NCBI GenBank assembly: GCA_003559765.1
Contig: PWKH01000146.1
Location: 1-37,214 of the forward strand
Length of the DNA: 37,214 bases
Direction of reading: 5' to 3'
Source of the DNA: Spirochaetaceae bacterium
Lineage (GTDB): Bacteria; Spirochaetota; Spirochaetia; PWKH01
Below the pieces are notes generated by a model that did no database searches, had not been told where the DNA came from, and saw only the letters and a program-made list of their open reading frames with translations. Made by a program: the position numbers and the translations under genes. This document shows positions 16,001 to 25,331 of the stretch, in pieces; position 1 is the stretch's first letter, and the number at the start of each line of letters is the position of its first letter.

Positions 16001-18690
16001 CAGTGCATATCCCCCCAGCTCATTCCTTCCTCAATGCTGACATGCAGCGGGACTGAAAGCTCCACGGTCTGCTCCATTTCTTCCTGCAGCAGCTGCTTTA
16101 CCCGGGGCACTTCAGCATCGGGAACCTCAAGGATAATCTCATCATGGATCTGCAGCAGCATAGCCGACTCAAGCGCCTCTGTCTCAAGTCTCCGGGCAAT
16201 CCGCACCATAGCCAGCTTCATGATGTCCGCGGCAGTTCCCTGGATCGGGGTATTTACCGCGACCCGCTGTGCGCCGAGGCGCTCCATCCGGTTTTTGCTG
16301 GTAATCGCCGGAATCCGGCGGACCCTGCCCATGAGCGTCTTCACTGACCCGCTCTCCTCAGCCTCCTTCACCACCGTATCGATAAACTGCCTGATGCCGG
16401 AGTACCGGGCAAAGTATGCCTCGATAAACTGATCCGCCTGGTTCCTGGGAATGCCGAGCTCCCGGGATAAGCGGAAGGAGGACATGCCGTACATCACCCC
16501 GAAGTTGATGGTCTTCGCAACCCGGCGCTGCTGGGAGGTAATCTCCTCAAGGGGCGTCTGGAATATCAGACTGGCGGTGTGGCTGTGGACATCCAGCCCC
16601 TTCACAAAGGCCTCCTTCAGTCCCGGATCATCAGCCAGATGGGCGAGAATTACCAGTTCGATCTGGGCGTAGTCGGCAGACACAAACCGGCATCCCGGCC
16701 GGGGGACAAAGGCTTTCCGGATTCTCCTGCCGGCTTCCGTCCGGATGGGAATATTCTGCAGGTTCGGATTTCTGCTGGAAAGCCTGCCGGTGGCTGTGCC
16801 GGTCTGGGTGTAGGAGGTGTGAATTCTTCCGGTCTCAGGATGAATGAGCTCAGGCAGGGTATCCACATAGGTGCTCTTCAGCTTCGCCAGCACCCGGTGG
16901 TCCAGAATGAGCCGGGGGACTTCATCCTGATCGGCGAGCGCTTCAAGCACCGAGGTGTCCGTGGAAAACCCCGTCTTGGTTTTTTTTACCGGCGTCAGTC
17001 CCCGCTGTTCAAAAAGCACCTGCTGCAGCTGCTTGGTGGAATGGATGTTGAACTCCCTTCCGCACAGATCAAAGACCTGTGATTCAATCTCGGAGAGCTG
17101 CCCCTCCAGCTCTCTGCTGTATTCCTTAAGCTTATCCGGCAGCAGGGTGATTCCGGCGAGCTCCATCTCCGCAAGGAGCATCTCAACCGGCATTTCCAGC
17201 TCATACATCACTCGTTCCAGCTGCTGTTCCTTCAGCAGCTGAGCAAACACCTCATAAAGCCGAAAGGTGACATCGGCATCTTCAGCAGCATACGTGACGG
17301 CCCGGTCGAAGGGAACATCGGTAAATGTGCCCCCCTTTTCCACGACATCGCTGTAGGGAATCGGCCGGTAGCCGAGATACCGTTCAGCAAGGGCATCCAT
17401 TCCGTAACTGCCCGAGCCTGAATCAAGGAGCCAGGCGGCTATCATGGTATCGAAAATGCTGCAGCGCACCGTAATTCCCCAGCGATGCAGCACCTTCATG
17501 TCATATTTCAGGTTCTGCCCGATGCACGTCAGTGATTCATCCTCCAGCACAGATTTGAGGGATGCCTTCAACTGATCCTCGGGAAGCATCTCAGCTCCCT
17601 GACAGATTAAGGGAATGTACCAGGCCCTGCCGGCCTCCAGGGCAATTGAGCATCCCGCCAAACGGGCATGCATTTCGTCGATATTGTCGGTCTCCACATC
17701 GAAGGCAAAGCAGCCGGCTTTTTTGACCTGCTCAATCACCCGGGTGAGCTCCTCAGTCGAGGTGACCCCGGTATAGACACCCTGCTCGGCCTGGGGTTCC
17801 TGCCGCCGGGATTCTCCGGTCTGCTGAATCAGGGACTTTGCTCCGATCCGGTCGAAATCCTCCACCGCCTGATCCCACCTGATATGATCCACCTCGGTAC
17901 CGGGCTGTGTGCTGCCCAAAGCCTCGATGTACCGGAGTGTCACCAGATCCCTGCTCAGCCGGACTGCTTCGAACCCTTCCTCAATTTTCTTCCGCTTTGC
18001 ACCCGTCAGCTCCGGCAGACCAGCTTTGATTCCTTCGAAGCTGCAGAACTGCTGAAGCAGCTGCACCGCCCCTTTCTCTCCGATTCCCTTTATCCCGGGA
18101 ATGTTGTCGGAGGAATCCCCCACAATTGAGAGATAGTCAACAATTTGTTCGGGAGAAACGGAGAACCGCTGCCGGACGGTTTCTGCGGTGTAGGTGACAT
18201 ACATGTTCTTTTCATACCGCAGAGCGGTAATCCTTCCCTCATCATCCACCAGCTGCAGCAGATCCTTGTCGTTGGAAACAATCGTGCAGGCATACCCCGC
18301 TGACGCGCAGTCCGTTGCAACCGTGGCAATCACGTCGTCAGCTTCATACCCGTCAATGCTCAGCCGCTGGATTCCCGTCTTATCGAGGATGGATTCAATC
18401 ACCGGAATCTGTTCATGGAGATCTTCGGGAGTTCTGTCCCGCTGAGCTTTGTACTCGGCATACAGTTCATGCCGAAAGGTAGGCACCCGTGAATCCATCG
18501 CAACGACAATCCGCTCAGGCCTGTGCTCCTGAATCAGTGAGAAAAGCGAACGGAAAAACCCGAAAACTGCCGATACATTGGTTCCCTCTGAGTCGGTGAG
18601 GGGTCTGTTGATGAAGGCAAAATAGGAACGGTAAATGAGACCGTATCCGTCTATCAGCATAAGATGCTGCCGATTGTCTTTGTCAGCCAT
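16000..18690 (-). CDS. polA: DNA polymerase I
   Basis: 5'-3' exonuclease (LMLIDGYGLIYRSYFAF), 3'-5' exonuclease (FAFDVETD), polymerase motifs (RFVSADYAQIELVILAHLADD, QIHDEIILEVP). Start trimmed to MADKDNRQH. Confidence 0.97.
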   Translation of the reverse strand: MADKDNRQHLMLIDGYGLIYRSYFAFINRPLTDSEGTNVSAVFGFFRSLFSLIQEHRPERIVVAMDSRVPTFRHELYAEYKAQRDRTPEDLHEQIPVIESILDKTGIQRLSIDGYEADDVIATVATDCASAGYACTIVSNDKDLLQLVDDEGRITALRYEKNMYVTYTAETVRQRFSVSPEQIVDYLSIVGDSSDNIPGIKGIGEKGAVQLLQQFCSFEGIKAGLPELTGAKRKKIEEGFEAVRLSRDLVTLRYIEALGSTQPGTEVDHIRWDQAVEDFDRIGAKSLIQQTGESRRQEPQAEQGVYTGVTSTEELTRVIEQVKKAGCFAFDVETDNIDEMHARLAGCSIALEAGRAWYIPLICQGAEMLPEDQLKASLKSVLEDESLTCIGQNLKYDMKVLHRWGITVRCSIFDTMIAAWLLDSGSGSYGMDALAERYLGYRPIPYSDVVEKGGTFTDVPFDRAVTYAAEDADVTFRLYEVFAQLLKEQQLERVMYELEMPVEMLLAEMELAGITLLPDKLKEYSRELEGQLSEIESQVFDLCGREFNIHSTKQLQQVLFEQRGLTPVKKTKTGFSTDTSVLEALADQDEVPRLILDHRVLAKLKSTYVDTLPELIHPETGRIHTSYTQTGTATGRLSSRNPNLQNIPIRTEAGRRIRKAFVPRPGCRFVSADYAQIELVILAHLADDPGLKEAFVKGLDVHSHTASLIFQTPLEEITSQQRRVAKTINFGVMYGMSSFRLSRELGIPRNQADQFIEAYFARYSGIRQFIDTVVKEAEESGSVKTLMGRVRRIPAITSKNRMERLGAQRVAVNTPIQGTAADIMKLAMVRIARRLETEALESAMLLQIHDEIILEVPDAEVPRVKQLLQEEMEQTVELSVPLHVSIEEGMSWGDMH

Positions 18691-19465
18691 GAGCCGCTCC
18701 TCGAACAGATTCAATTGACAGGGACAGACCGTCGTAGGCAGGACGGACTGAAGCAGGAAGCTGCATTTCCAATTCCTTCTGATCAATATCATGACACATA
18801 TGGGTGAAATAGGCCATACGAGGGCCGATCTTTTCTATCACCGCAAGCGCCTCATCCACGGAAAAATGGGTCGGGTGGGGCCGGTGCCGAAGCGCTCCGA
18901 TGATCAGCACCTCAACTCCTTCAAGCAGTTCAAAGCTCTTCGGGGGAATGCCGCTGCAGTCGGTCACATAGGCAAGGGGACCTGCCCGGTAGGCGGTGAT
19001 CACCTCCCTTCCGTGATTCACCGGAACCGGCTGAAGGATATATCCGCCGATTTCCGGCCCGCTTTGCTGAATATCCCGGAGATCAAGGTCCGCGATGCCT
19101 CCCCTGCCGCAGTTTCCTGCAAACATATAATCAAACTTCTCCCGGATAAACCGCAGGGTCTTCTCCGGTCCGTACACCGGCAGCTTCCGGTGCTTGGTGA
19201 ACACCCTGAGATCATCGATCCCGTAGACATGATCGGCATGGTGATGAGTGTAGCACACTCCGTCCAGACGGCCGAGTCCTTCCCGCAGGGCCTGAATTCT
19301 GAATTCCTGGGGGGTGTCGATCACCAGGGCGGTCTGCTCATCCTCCAGCAGCAGGGAGGAACGGGTTCGCCGGTTCTTCGGGTCCGGCGACCGGCATACC
19401 CTGCAGCCGCATCCGATGACCGGCACTCCATGGGACGTGCCGGTTCCGAGAAAGGTTATATTCAC
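18683..19465 (-). CDS. Metallo-beta-lactamase-fold hydrolase (PhnP-like)
   Basis: MNITFLGTGTSHGVPVIGCGCRVC, YTHHHADHVYGIDDLR (HxHxDH), overlaps the polA start. Confidence 0.88.
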   Translation of the reverse strand: MNITFLGTGTSHGVPVIGCGCRVCRSPDPKNRRTRSSLLLEDEQTALVIDTPQEFRIQALREGLGRLDGVCYTHHHADHVYGIDDLRVFTKHRKLPVYGPEKTLRFIREKFDYMFAGNCGRGGIADLDLRDIQQSGPEIGGYILQPVPVNHGREVITAYRAGPLAYVTDCSGIPPKSFELLEGVEVLIIGALRHRPHPTHFSVDEALAVIEKIGPRMAYFTHMCHDIDQKELEMQLPASVRPAYDGLSLSIESVRGAAHG

Positions 19466-19923
19466 TGTGTCACCATATTCATTAATCGTGTTCCAAGGGA
19501 CTCCAGTCCCTCTTCAAGCTCCTGAAACGCTTTGGGAAAATCAATATCCCTGGTGCGCTGATAAAAAAAATCCTGCACCCGCTGGGTATCAACTCCGCTG
19601 AAATCAATCCGGTTTTTGAGCATCTCAAAAACTTCCACTCCGGTTTCCCCGCCTCTCTGCACTGCTTCACGGGCAATTTCTTCGAGGGTCTCGGCATCAA
19701 TCTGGTCCATGATCCGCTTGATATCGCCCGGCTGCGCTCCGCTGTCGTGAAGCGCCTCCTCCAGCCGTTCAATGGTTATTTCAGCTTCCCCGGAGGGTCC
19801 TCCTGAACCGGTCACCCGCTGATGCACTTCAGGGAAGAACAGATACAGTCCGGCATATGCGGCGAGGGCAATACAGATGATGAGAACCAGTTTTCCGATA
19901 TATGATGATACTGCAGCAGACAT
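19462..19923 (-). CDS. Small single-TM hypothetical protein
   Basis: 4-bp overlap with the MBL gene; N-terminal TM LVLIICIALAAYAGLYLFF; GAGGTG SD. Confidence 0.7.
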   Translation of the reverse strand: MSAAVSSYIGKLVLIICIALAAYAGLYLFFPEVHQRVTGSGGPSGEAEITIERLEEALHDSGAQPGDIKRIMDQIDAETLEEIAREAVQRGGETGVEVFEMLKNRIDFSGVDTQRVQDFFYQRTRDIDFPKAFQELEEGLESLGTRLMNMVTQ

Positions 19924-19943
19924 GTTTCACCTCACAACAGTAC

Positions 19944-19971
19944 TGTATACGGCAGCACCAGGGAAGGTCAA
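19944..19971 (-). promoter_or_regulatory. Candidate promoter for the small membrane protein-MBL-polA-coaE cluster
   Basis: Minus strand TTGACC-N16-TATACA. Confidence 0.45.
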
Positions 19972-19997
19972 TGAGCTGAGAAAGCAGGAAAGGGCTT

Positions 19998-20891
19998 TTA
20001 CAGAACCGCCAGAGCGAACCGCAGCGACAGCAGCCGCGTGGCGGCACTGTCCCCCCGGGACGTCAGCACCGCCGGAATCGTGAGCCCGGCAATAATTCCG
20101 GCATGCTCAGATCTGCTGAACAGGGCAAGGGCTTTATTCACCGCATTGCCGGCATCGAGGTTCGGAAACAGCAGGATATCGGCATCGCCGGGAACCTCCC
20201 CGGTGATATGCTTGATCCGGGCTGCTTCGGCACTCACCGCCGCGTCAAAGGAGAGCGGTCCCTCAACAGCAGCATGTCCGAACACCTGTTTCTGCCGCTG
20301 CAGCTGCACGAGCTGCTGCGCATGGATGGTGCTCGTTATTCGTTCGCTGACTTTCTCCACCGGGGTGATCAGCGCCGCCTTGGGACAGCTGATTCCCAGC
20401 CTGCGGGCAATCTGCAGCGCATTCTGCAGGATCGCCTGCTTCTTCTCCAGATCCGGGTCAATATTCACGGCGCAGTCGGTCATCAGCAGGGGCTTATGAT
20501 AGCCCTCGGTCAGGAACAGGCTTACATGGGAAATCAGCCCGCCGGAAGGGACCAGACCTCTGGACTTGTCAAGCAGGGAACGGGTAAAGACCGAGGTATG
20601 CACATGTCCCTTCATCACAGCCTGCACATTCCCGGCAGCTGCGGCGTCCGCGGCAATGCCGCATGCCCGCTTTTCATCGCCCACATCAATGATATCCGCT
20701 TTTGACAGATCAAGATTGTATTTATCCCCCCGCCGTTTGATCGTCTCCAGATCGCCGATCAGCAGAAATCCCGCCAGATTCTCCTTCAGCGCCTGGTGCA
20801 CCGTCTCGAGGGCTTCCTTCTGCTCTGCCAAGGCGACAGCCACCTTCGCCTGTTTCGTTATCGGAAGACAGTCTGCTAACTTCATACACAC
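19998..20891 (-). CDS. ptb: Phosphate butyryltransferase (phosphate acyltransferase family)
   Basis: VKVAVALAEQKEALETVHQALKENLAGFLLIGD...PSGGLISHVSLF...LLMTDCAVNIDPDLEKKQAILQNA; next to buk. Confidence 0.88.
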   Translation of the reverse strand: MCMKLADCLPITKQAKVAVALAEQKEALETVHQALKENLAGFLLIGDLETIKRRGDKYNLDLSKADIIDVGDEKRACGIAADAAAAGNVQAVMKGHVHTSVFTRSLLDKSRGLVPSGGLISHVSLFLTEGYHKPLLMTDCAVNIDPDLEKKQAILQNALQIARRLGISCPKAALITPVEKVSERITSTIHAQQLVQLQRQKQVFGHAAVEGPLSFDAAVSAEAARIKHITGEVPGDADILLFPNLDAGNAVNKALALFSRSEHAGIIAGLTIPAVLTSRGDSAATRLLSLRFALAVL

Positions 20892-20894
20892 CTC

Positions 20895-21983
20895 CTAGGC
20901 CCGGACATAGGTCTGAACGGTCTGTTCCCCTGACAGTGCATTCATACCGTTTTCAGCCAGGGCCGCCATTTCCCGCTCACCGGGAATGATATGCACCGGC
21001 GCAATAAAGGAGACCCGCCGGATAATCTCATCGGTCAGCTCCTTGAGCCGTGACGCTCCGCCGGTGAGCACAATTCCGTCGACTTCACCGCATACATAGG
21101 CCGAAAGTCCGCAGATTTCCTTGCTCACCTGATAGGCCATGGCCCGAAGCACCAGCTCGGCCTTCTCATTCCCCTCATGGGCGCGTTGTGCAACCTCGGG
21201 CATGCTTTTTGTTCCGAGATATGCGACCACCCCGCCGCGGCCGCAGATCTTTTTCTGTATCTCCTCAAGAGCATACTCACCGGAATGCACCAGTCTGGCA
21301 AGCTGGCCGGCGGGAACTCCCCCGGAACGTTCCGGGCCGAAGGGACCGTCACCGTCCAGGGCGTTATTCACATCGGCGCACCGCCCTTCGGCATGGACTG
21401 CAACGGAAACTCCGCCTCCCAGATGAGCAACAATCAGCCGCGCCTCTTCATAGGCCAGCCCGATGTCTGCTGCGGCCTTTCTGGCAGAGCTTTTCTGGTT
21501 CAATGCGTGAAAAATGCTTTTTCGCTCAATTTCCGGCATTCCCGACAGCCTGGCTTCATCACACAGCTCATCCACCACCACGGGATCGGCAATAAACGCA
21601 GGAACCCCGAGGGTTTCGCTGAACTGCCGGGCGATCAGCGCCCCGAGATTGCTTGCATGCTCGCCGTAGCGGGCACTGCGGAGATCCGCAAGCATATCAT
21701 CATTCACTGCAAATACTCCGCTTTCAATCGGACGCAGCAGACCGCCTCGACCAACCACTGCATTGATGCGCCCCATCAGTTCTCCCTGGGAGACCAGGGC
21801 TTCCTGAATGCGCCGCAGCCGGTAGTCCTCCTGTTCAGCTATCGAAGCGAAGGCATCAAGAGCTTTCCAGTCATGGACGATTTCCTCGTACCACAACTGC
21901 TCGGTATCACGGTACACCGCTGCCTTGGTGGTGGTGGAACCGGGATTAATAATCAGCAAATACGTCGGCGTTTGCTCCGTCAT
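20895..21983 (-). CDS. buk: Butyrate kinase (branched-chain acyl kinase)
   Basis: YLLIINPGSTTTKAAVYRD, VVGRGGLLRPIESGVFAVND, LIVAHLGGGVSVAVHAEGRCADVNNALDGDGPFGPERSGGVP. Confidence 0.95.
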   Translation of the reverse strand: MTEQTPTYLLIINPGSTTTKAAVYRDTEQLWYEEIVHDWKALDAFASIAEQEDYRLRRIQEALVSQGELMGRINAVVGRGGLLRPIESGVFAVNDDMLADLRSARYGEHASNLGALIARQFSETLGVPAFIADPVVVDELCDEARLSGMPEIERKSIFHALNQKSSARKAAADIGLAYEEARLIVAHLGGGVSVAVHAEGRCADVNNALDGDGPFGPERSGGVPAGQLARLVHSGEYALEEIQKKICGRGGVVAYLGTKSMPEVAQRAHEGNEKAELVLRAMAYQVSKEICGLSAYVCGEVDGIVLTGGASRLKELTDEIIRRVSFIAPVHIIPGEREMAALAENGMNALSGEQTVQTYVRA

Positions 21984-23416
21984 AACAGCTCCGTTTCTGA
22001 GGAAATCAGTCCCTGCTGCTGCAGGTACGAAAGACTGGCATCAATAATCTTCAGATTGGCCTGCACGTGTTTCTCCTGCTTCACGCTCTGGGGAATCATT
22101 GAGCGGATCGTATCGATACTGAGCGCACCGGTGCAGGCAAGGTATGCACAGATCATCACCATATTGGCCGCCGCCAGCAGACCGGCATCCTTAGCAATAT
22201 CTGAAGCAGGCACATAAACCGTCTGCACACCCTTGCGGGTGACCTTCCGCTCAATAATTGAGGAATTGACGAAGATATGTCCGCCGGGGACAACATCCGC
22301 TTCAAAGGCCAGCAGGGAGGGCAGGTTCATGGCAATCAGCACATTCGGGGAATCCACCACCGGAGAACCGATGATTCTGCGGGAAAGAATCACACTGGCA
22401 TAGGCCTTTCCGCCCCGCATCTCGGGACCGTAGGAGGGAAGCCAGGTTGCCTCAAGTCCTTCAGCGATTGCCCCCTTAGCAAGAAACATCCCCGCAGACA
22501 GCACCCCCTGACCGCCGAACCCGGCGATCTTCACATACTGCTCCTCCTGAAGGGAGCTTTCTGCAAATTCCGTAATGGCCGCATCCCCCTGGAGCAGCTG
22601 CAGCAGCTGCTGCCCCGTCATCAGTTCGCTCTTCTGTCCCTTCAGCGGCTCCTCCTTGCTGTGATCCCGGAAATTCTTTACCGGAAACACCGGCTCCAAG
22701 TTGTCCTTCAGCCACTTCCGGGACGCCCCGGACTCCATCTTCCAGTTAATCGGGCAGGGCGAGAGAATTTCGATGAAGGAGAACCCCCGTTTTTCCATCT
22801 GATACTTCAGCCCCTTACGGACAGCCTTCCGGGCTTTGAGTACCCCTTGGGGAGTACTCAGGGAGACGCGCTCAATATAGACCGGCGAATGCAGGGCATT
22901 GAGCATTTCAGCCATGCCGATCGGTCCTCCGTCGTGCAGGGCATCCCGCCCTTCCGGGGTAGTCATGGTCTTCTGCCCGATCAGCGTAGTCGGGGCCATC
23001 TGCCCGCCGGTCATACCGTATATCGCATTATTGACGAAGAACACCGTGATATTCTCCCCCCGGTTTGCCGCATGGACAATCTCTGCCGTCCCGATGCCGG
23101 CAAGGTCCCCGTCCCCCTGATATGCCAGTATGACGGCATCCTCCAGAGTCCTTCGGACTCCTGTGGCCACCGCCGGGGCCCGGCCGTGGGCGCATTGAAA
23201 ATTCCCCACGTCGAAGTAGTAATAGGCAAAGACCGAACAGCCCACCGGAGACATCAGCACGGTCCTGTCGGTGATATCATAATCGACCAGCGCCTCGGCT
23301 ATCAGGTTATGTACTGTCCCATGACCGCAGCCGGGACAGTAATGAGAAACCTGCTGCCCCGCTCCTTTCCGCTCGAAGGTATCATACAGCGCTTTGGACT
23401 TTGCATGCTTAATCAT
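21980..23416 (-). CDS. 2-oxoacid:ferredoxin oxidoreductase, fused TPP-binding (beta) and gamma subunits
   Basis: QQVSHYCPGCGHGTVHNLIAEAL, YQGDGDLAGIGTAEIVHAANRGENITVFFVNNAIYGMTGGQMAPTTLIGQKTMTT, C-terminal VKIAGFGGQGVLSAGMFLAKGAI. Confidence 0.93.
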   Translation of the reverse strand: MIKHAKSKALYDTFERKGAGQQVSHYCPGCGHGTVHNLIAEALVDYDITDRTVLMSPVGCSVFAYYYFDVGNFQCAHGRAPAVATGVRRTLEDAVILAYQGDGDLAGIGTAEIVHAANRGENITVFFVNNAIYGMTGGQMAPTTLIGQKTMTTPEGRDALHDGGPIGMAEMLNALHSPVYIERVSLSTPQGVLKARKAVRKGLKYQMEKRGFSFIEILSPCPINWKMESGASRKWLKDNLEPVFPVKNFRDHSKEEPLKGQKSELMTGQQLLQLLQGDAAITEFAESSLQEEQYVKIAGFGGQGVLSAGMFLAKGAIAEGLEATWLPSYGPEMRGGKAYASVILSRRIIGSPVVDSPNVLIAMNLPSLLAFEADVVPGGHIFVNSSIIERKVTRKGVQTVYVPASDIAKDAGLLAAANMVMICAYLACTGALSIDTIRSMIPQSVKQEKHVQANLKIIDASLSYLQQQGLISSETELL

Positions 23417-24474
23417 CTGCCGCCCCCCTTATCTGCCTCTGCCTGAATCCGCTCAACAATTTCCGACACTGTTGGAATCACCCCGCCGAGCCAGCCGTAC
23501 CGCCTTACCGGTGCTTTACCGCTGACGGCCAGTTCTACATCATCGGCCATCATGCCGTTGCTCATCTCCGCCGCAATAAAGGTGACCTTTCCCTCGGCCA
23601 ACTGGGCGAGGCGCTCTTTAGGAAACGGATACAGCGTCTTCGGCCGAAGCAGTCCCGCAGGAATTCCCCGTTCCCGCAGCTCGTCCACTGCGCTCATGCA
23701 GATTCTGGCGGTGATGCCGTAGGCGATGCAGATGTACTCGGCATCCTCAGTTCTATACTCATGGTACTCGACGCAGTGCTGTTCAACTTCCCGGTATTTC
23801 TCCTGCAGCTTTCTGTTATGCTTCTCCAGCAGGACCGGATCCATGAAAATCGAAGTGATCAGATTCTCCTTGCTCTCCCGGTTCCCGTACACTGCCCAGG
23901 GCTTGCGGTCACCGGTCTCCATCTCTCCGGAGAGTTCAACCGCTTCCATCATCTGGCCGACGTAGGCGTCGGTGAGTATGCAGACAGTCATCCGATAGAC
24001 ATCAGCGAGGGCAAATGCCTTCCGGGTGAAATCACACATCTCCTGGGCCGAATAGGGAGCTAACACGATATTGCGGTAGTTTCCGTGGCCGCCGCCTTTG
24101 ATCACCATGTTGTAGTCGCTCTGTTCAGGCCAGATGTTTCCCAGTCCCGGACCGGCCCGCTGCACATCCACCAGCACTGCCGGCAGTTCAGCCCCCGCAA
24201 GATAGGAGAGCCCCTCGGACATCAGGGCAAACCCCGGTCCTGAGGAGGCAGTCATGACCCGTGCTCCGGCTCCGGAGGCTCCGTAGAGCATATTCACAGC
24301 GCTCACTTCCGACTCTGCCTGGAGAAAACATCTGCCCGATGCGGGAAAGTAATGGGCTGCCCCGTGGGCTATCTCACTGGCAGGAGTAATCGGATAGCCG
24401 AAGAAGTGGGTGGCCCCTCCCATCAATGCACCATGGACTACCGCTTCATTGCCCTTCATCAACCGCTTACCCAT
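23413..24474 (-). CDS. 2-oxoacid:ferredoxin oxidoreductase alpha subunit (VorB-like)
   Basis: KGNEAVVHGALMGGATHFFGYPITPASEIAHGAAHYFP, DVQRAGPGLGNIWPEQSDYN; start trimmed to MGKRLMKG. Confidence 0.92.
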   Translation of the reverse strand: MGKRLMKGNEAVVHGALMGGATHFFGYPITPASEIAHGAAHYFPASGRCFLQAESEVSAVNMLYGASGAGARVMTASSGPGFALMSEGLSYLAGAELPAVLVDVQRAGPGLGNIWPEQSDYNMVIKGGGHGNYRNIVLAPYSAQEMCDFTRKAFALADVYRMTVCILTDAYVGQMMEAVELSGEMETGDRKPWAVYGNRESKENLITSIFMDPVLLEKHNRKLQEKYREVEQHCVEYHEYRTEDAEYICIAYGITARICMSAVDELRERGIPAGLLRPKTLYPFPKERLAQLAEGKVTFIAAEMSNGMMADDVELAVSGKAPVRRYGWLGGVIPTVSEIVERIQAEADKGGGR

Positions 24475-24694
24475 GGGTCTCCTCCTCATCCTTGTACACC
24501 GTTATGGCTCCGAACTCAGGGCAGACATAAAAACAGATGCCGCAGGCGATGCAGGGAGATCCGGGAACAAACACGGCATACTGATATCCGATTTCATTGA
24601 TTGCATCACCGAGGGTGATGCAGTGCTTGGGACAGCTGGTAATGCAGACCTTGCAGCCTTTGCACAGATTCGGTTCTATAGTTATGTAGTTCAT
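24467..24694 (-). CDS. 2x[4Fe-4S] ferredoxin-type delta subunit
   Basis: CKGCKVCITSCP and CIACGICFYVCP motifs. Confidence 0.93.
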   Translation of the reverse strand: MNYITIEPNLCKGCKVCITSCPKHCITLGDAINEIGYQYAVFVPGSPCIACGICFYVCPEFGAITVYKDEEETHG

Positions 24695-25230
24695 TAGAAA
24701 TCTCCAAACAGATCATCAATCCCTTCCCCGAAGAAGTTAATGTGGCTCACGGTTCTGACTAGATCACTGGGAATATCGATGACTTCAAGCCGATGGCTCG
24801 GGCAGTTCAGTTTTGCACATACGTGCACCCGGTTATGCTCCCCCGGCAGGTAGAACACAATACCAGTATCTGAACTGCATCCCTCCTCGTCGCATTCATA
24901 GGGCTCCATCATGGACACGCGGCACTGGGGGCACCGGGCCTTCACCAGGGCATGATCATGGATGAATCCCGGGAAAAAGCTGAACAGTTTGGCATGGGAG
25001 CCCCAGTAGGAATCAATAAACATCACGCCGTGGCGGTTTTCAATGGTAACATCCAGCTTAATCGAGGGTTCTTCGTGAATCCTGACGGATTCCACAAGCA
25101 GGTTGTGACCGTGCCTGCAGAAGATAGAGTCCACCACAAGGAAATCATGGTCATTCCTCCTGCTGATTTTAAATCCGGGGGGAACGTTCCGCTTAAAGAT
25201 TTCCGGAATTTCTATTTTTTCTAAATTCAT
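24694..25230 (-). CDS. Uncharacterised Cys-rich (probable zinc-binding) protein, first gene of the oxidoreductase operon
   Basis: Motifs FCRHGH, CPQC, CDEEGC, CAKLNCPSH; 1-bp overlap with the ferredoxin gene; GGAGG SD. Confidence 0.82.
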   Translation of the reverse strand: MNLEKIEIPEIFKRNVPPGFKISRRNDHDFLVVDSIFCRHGHNLLVESVRIHEEPSIKLDVTIENRHGVMFIDSYWGSHAKLFSFFPGFIHDHALVKARCPQCRVSMMEPYECDEEGCSSDTGIVFYLPGEHNRVHVCAKLNCPSHRLEVIDIPSDLVRTVSHINFFGEGIDDLFGDF

Positions 25231-25278
25231 GCTTCCTCCGCATTCGCCTCAAGGCAGCGCCTCACCGTTTCTACCAGT

Positions 25279-25307
25279 ATGATAAACCCGCGGGCCCAGG
25301 TTGTCAA
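25279..25307 (-). promoter_or_regulatory. Strong sigma70 promoter of the oxidoreductase operon
   Basis: Minus strand TTGACA (25302-25307)-N17-TATCAT (25279-25284); about 40-nt leader to ATG 25230. Confidence 0.75.
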
Positions 25308-25331
25308 ATATTTGGTTAACTAAATCAAAAA

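Noticed and set aside
21177-23446. Long plus-strand ORFs (346 and 389 aa)
   Set aside because: Antisense to buk and the oxidoreductase subunits, whose motifs are unambiguous.
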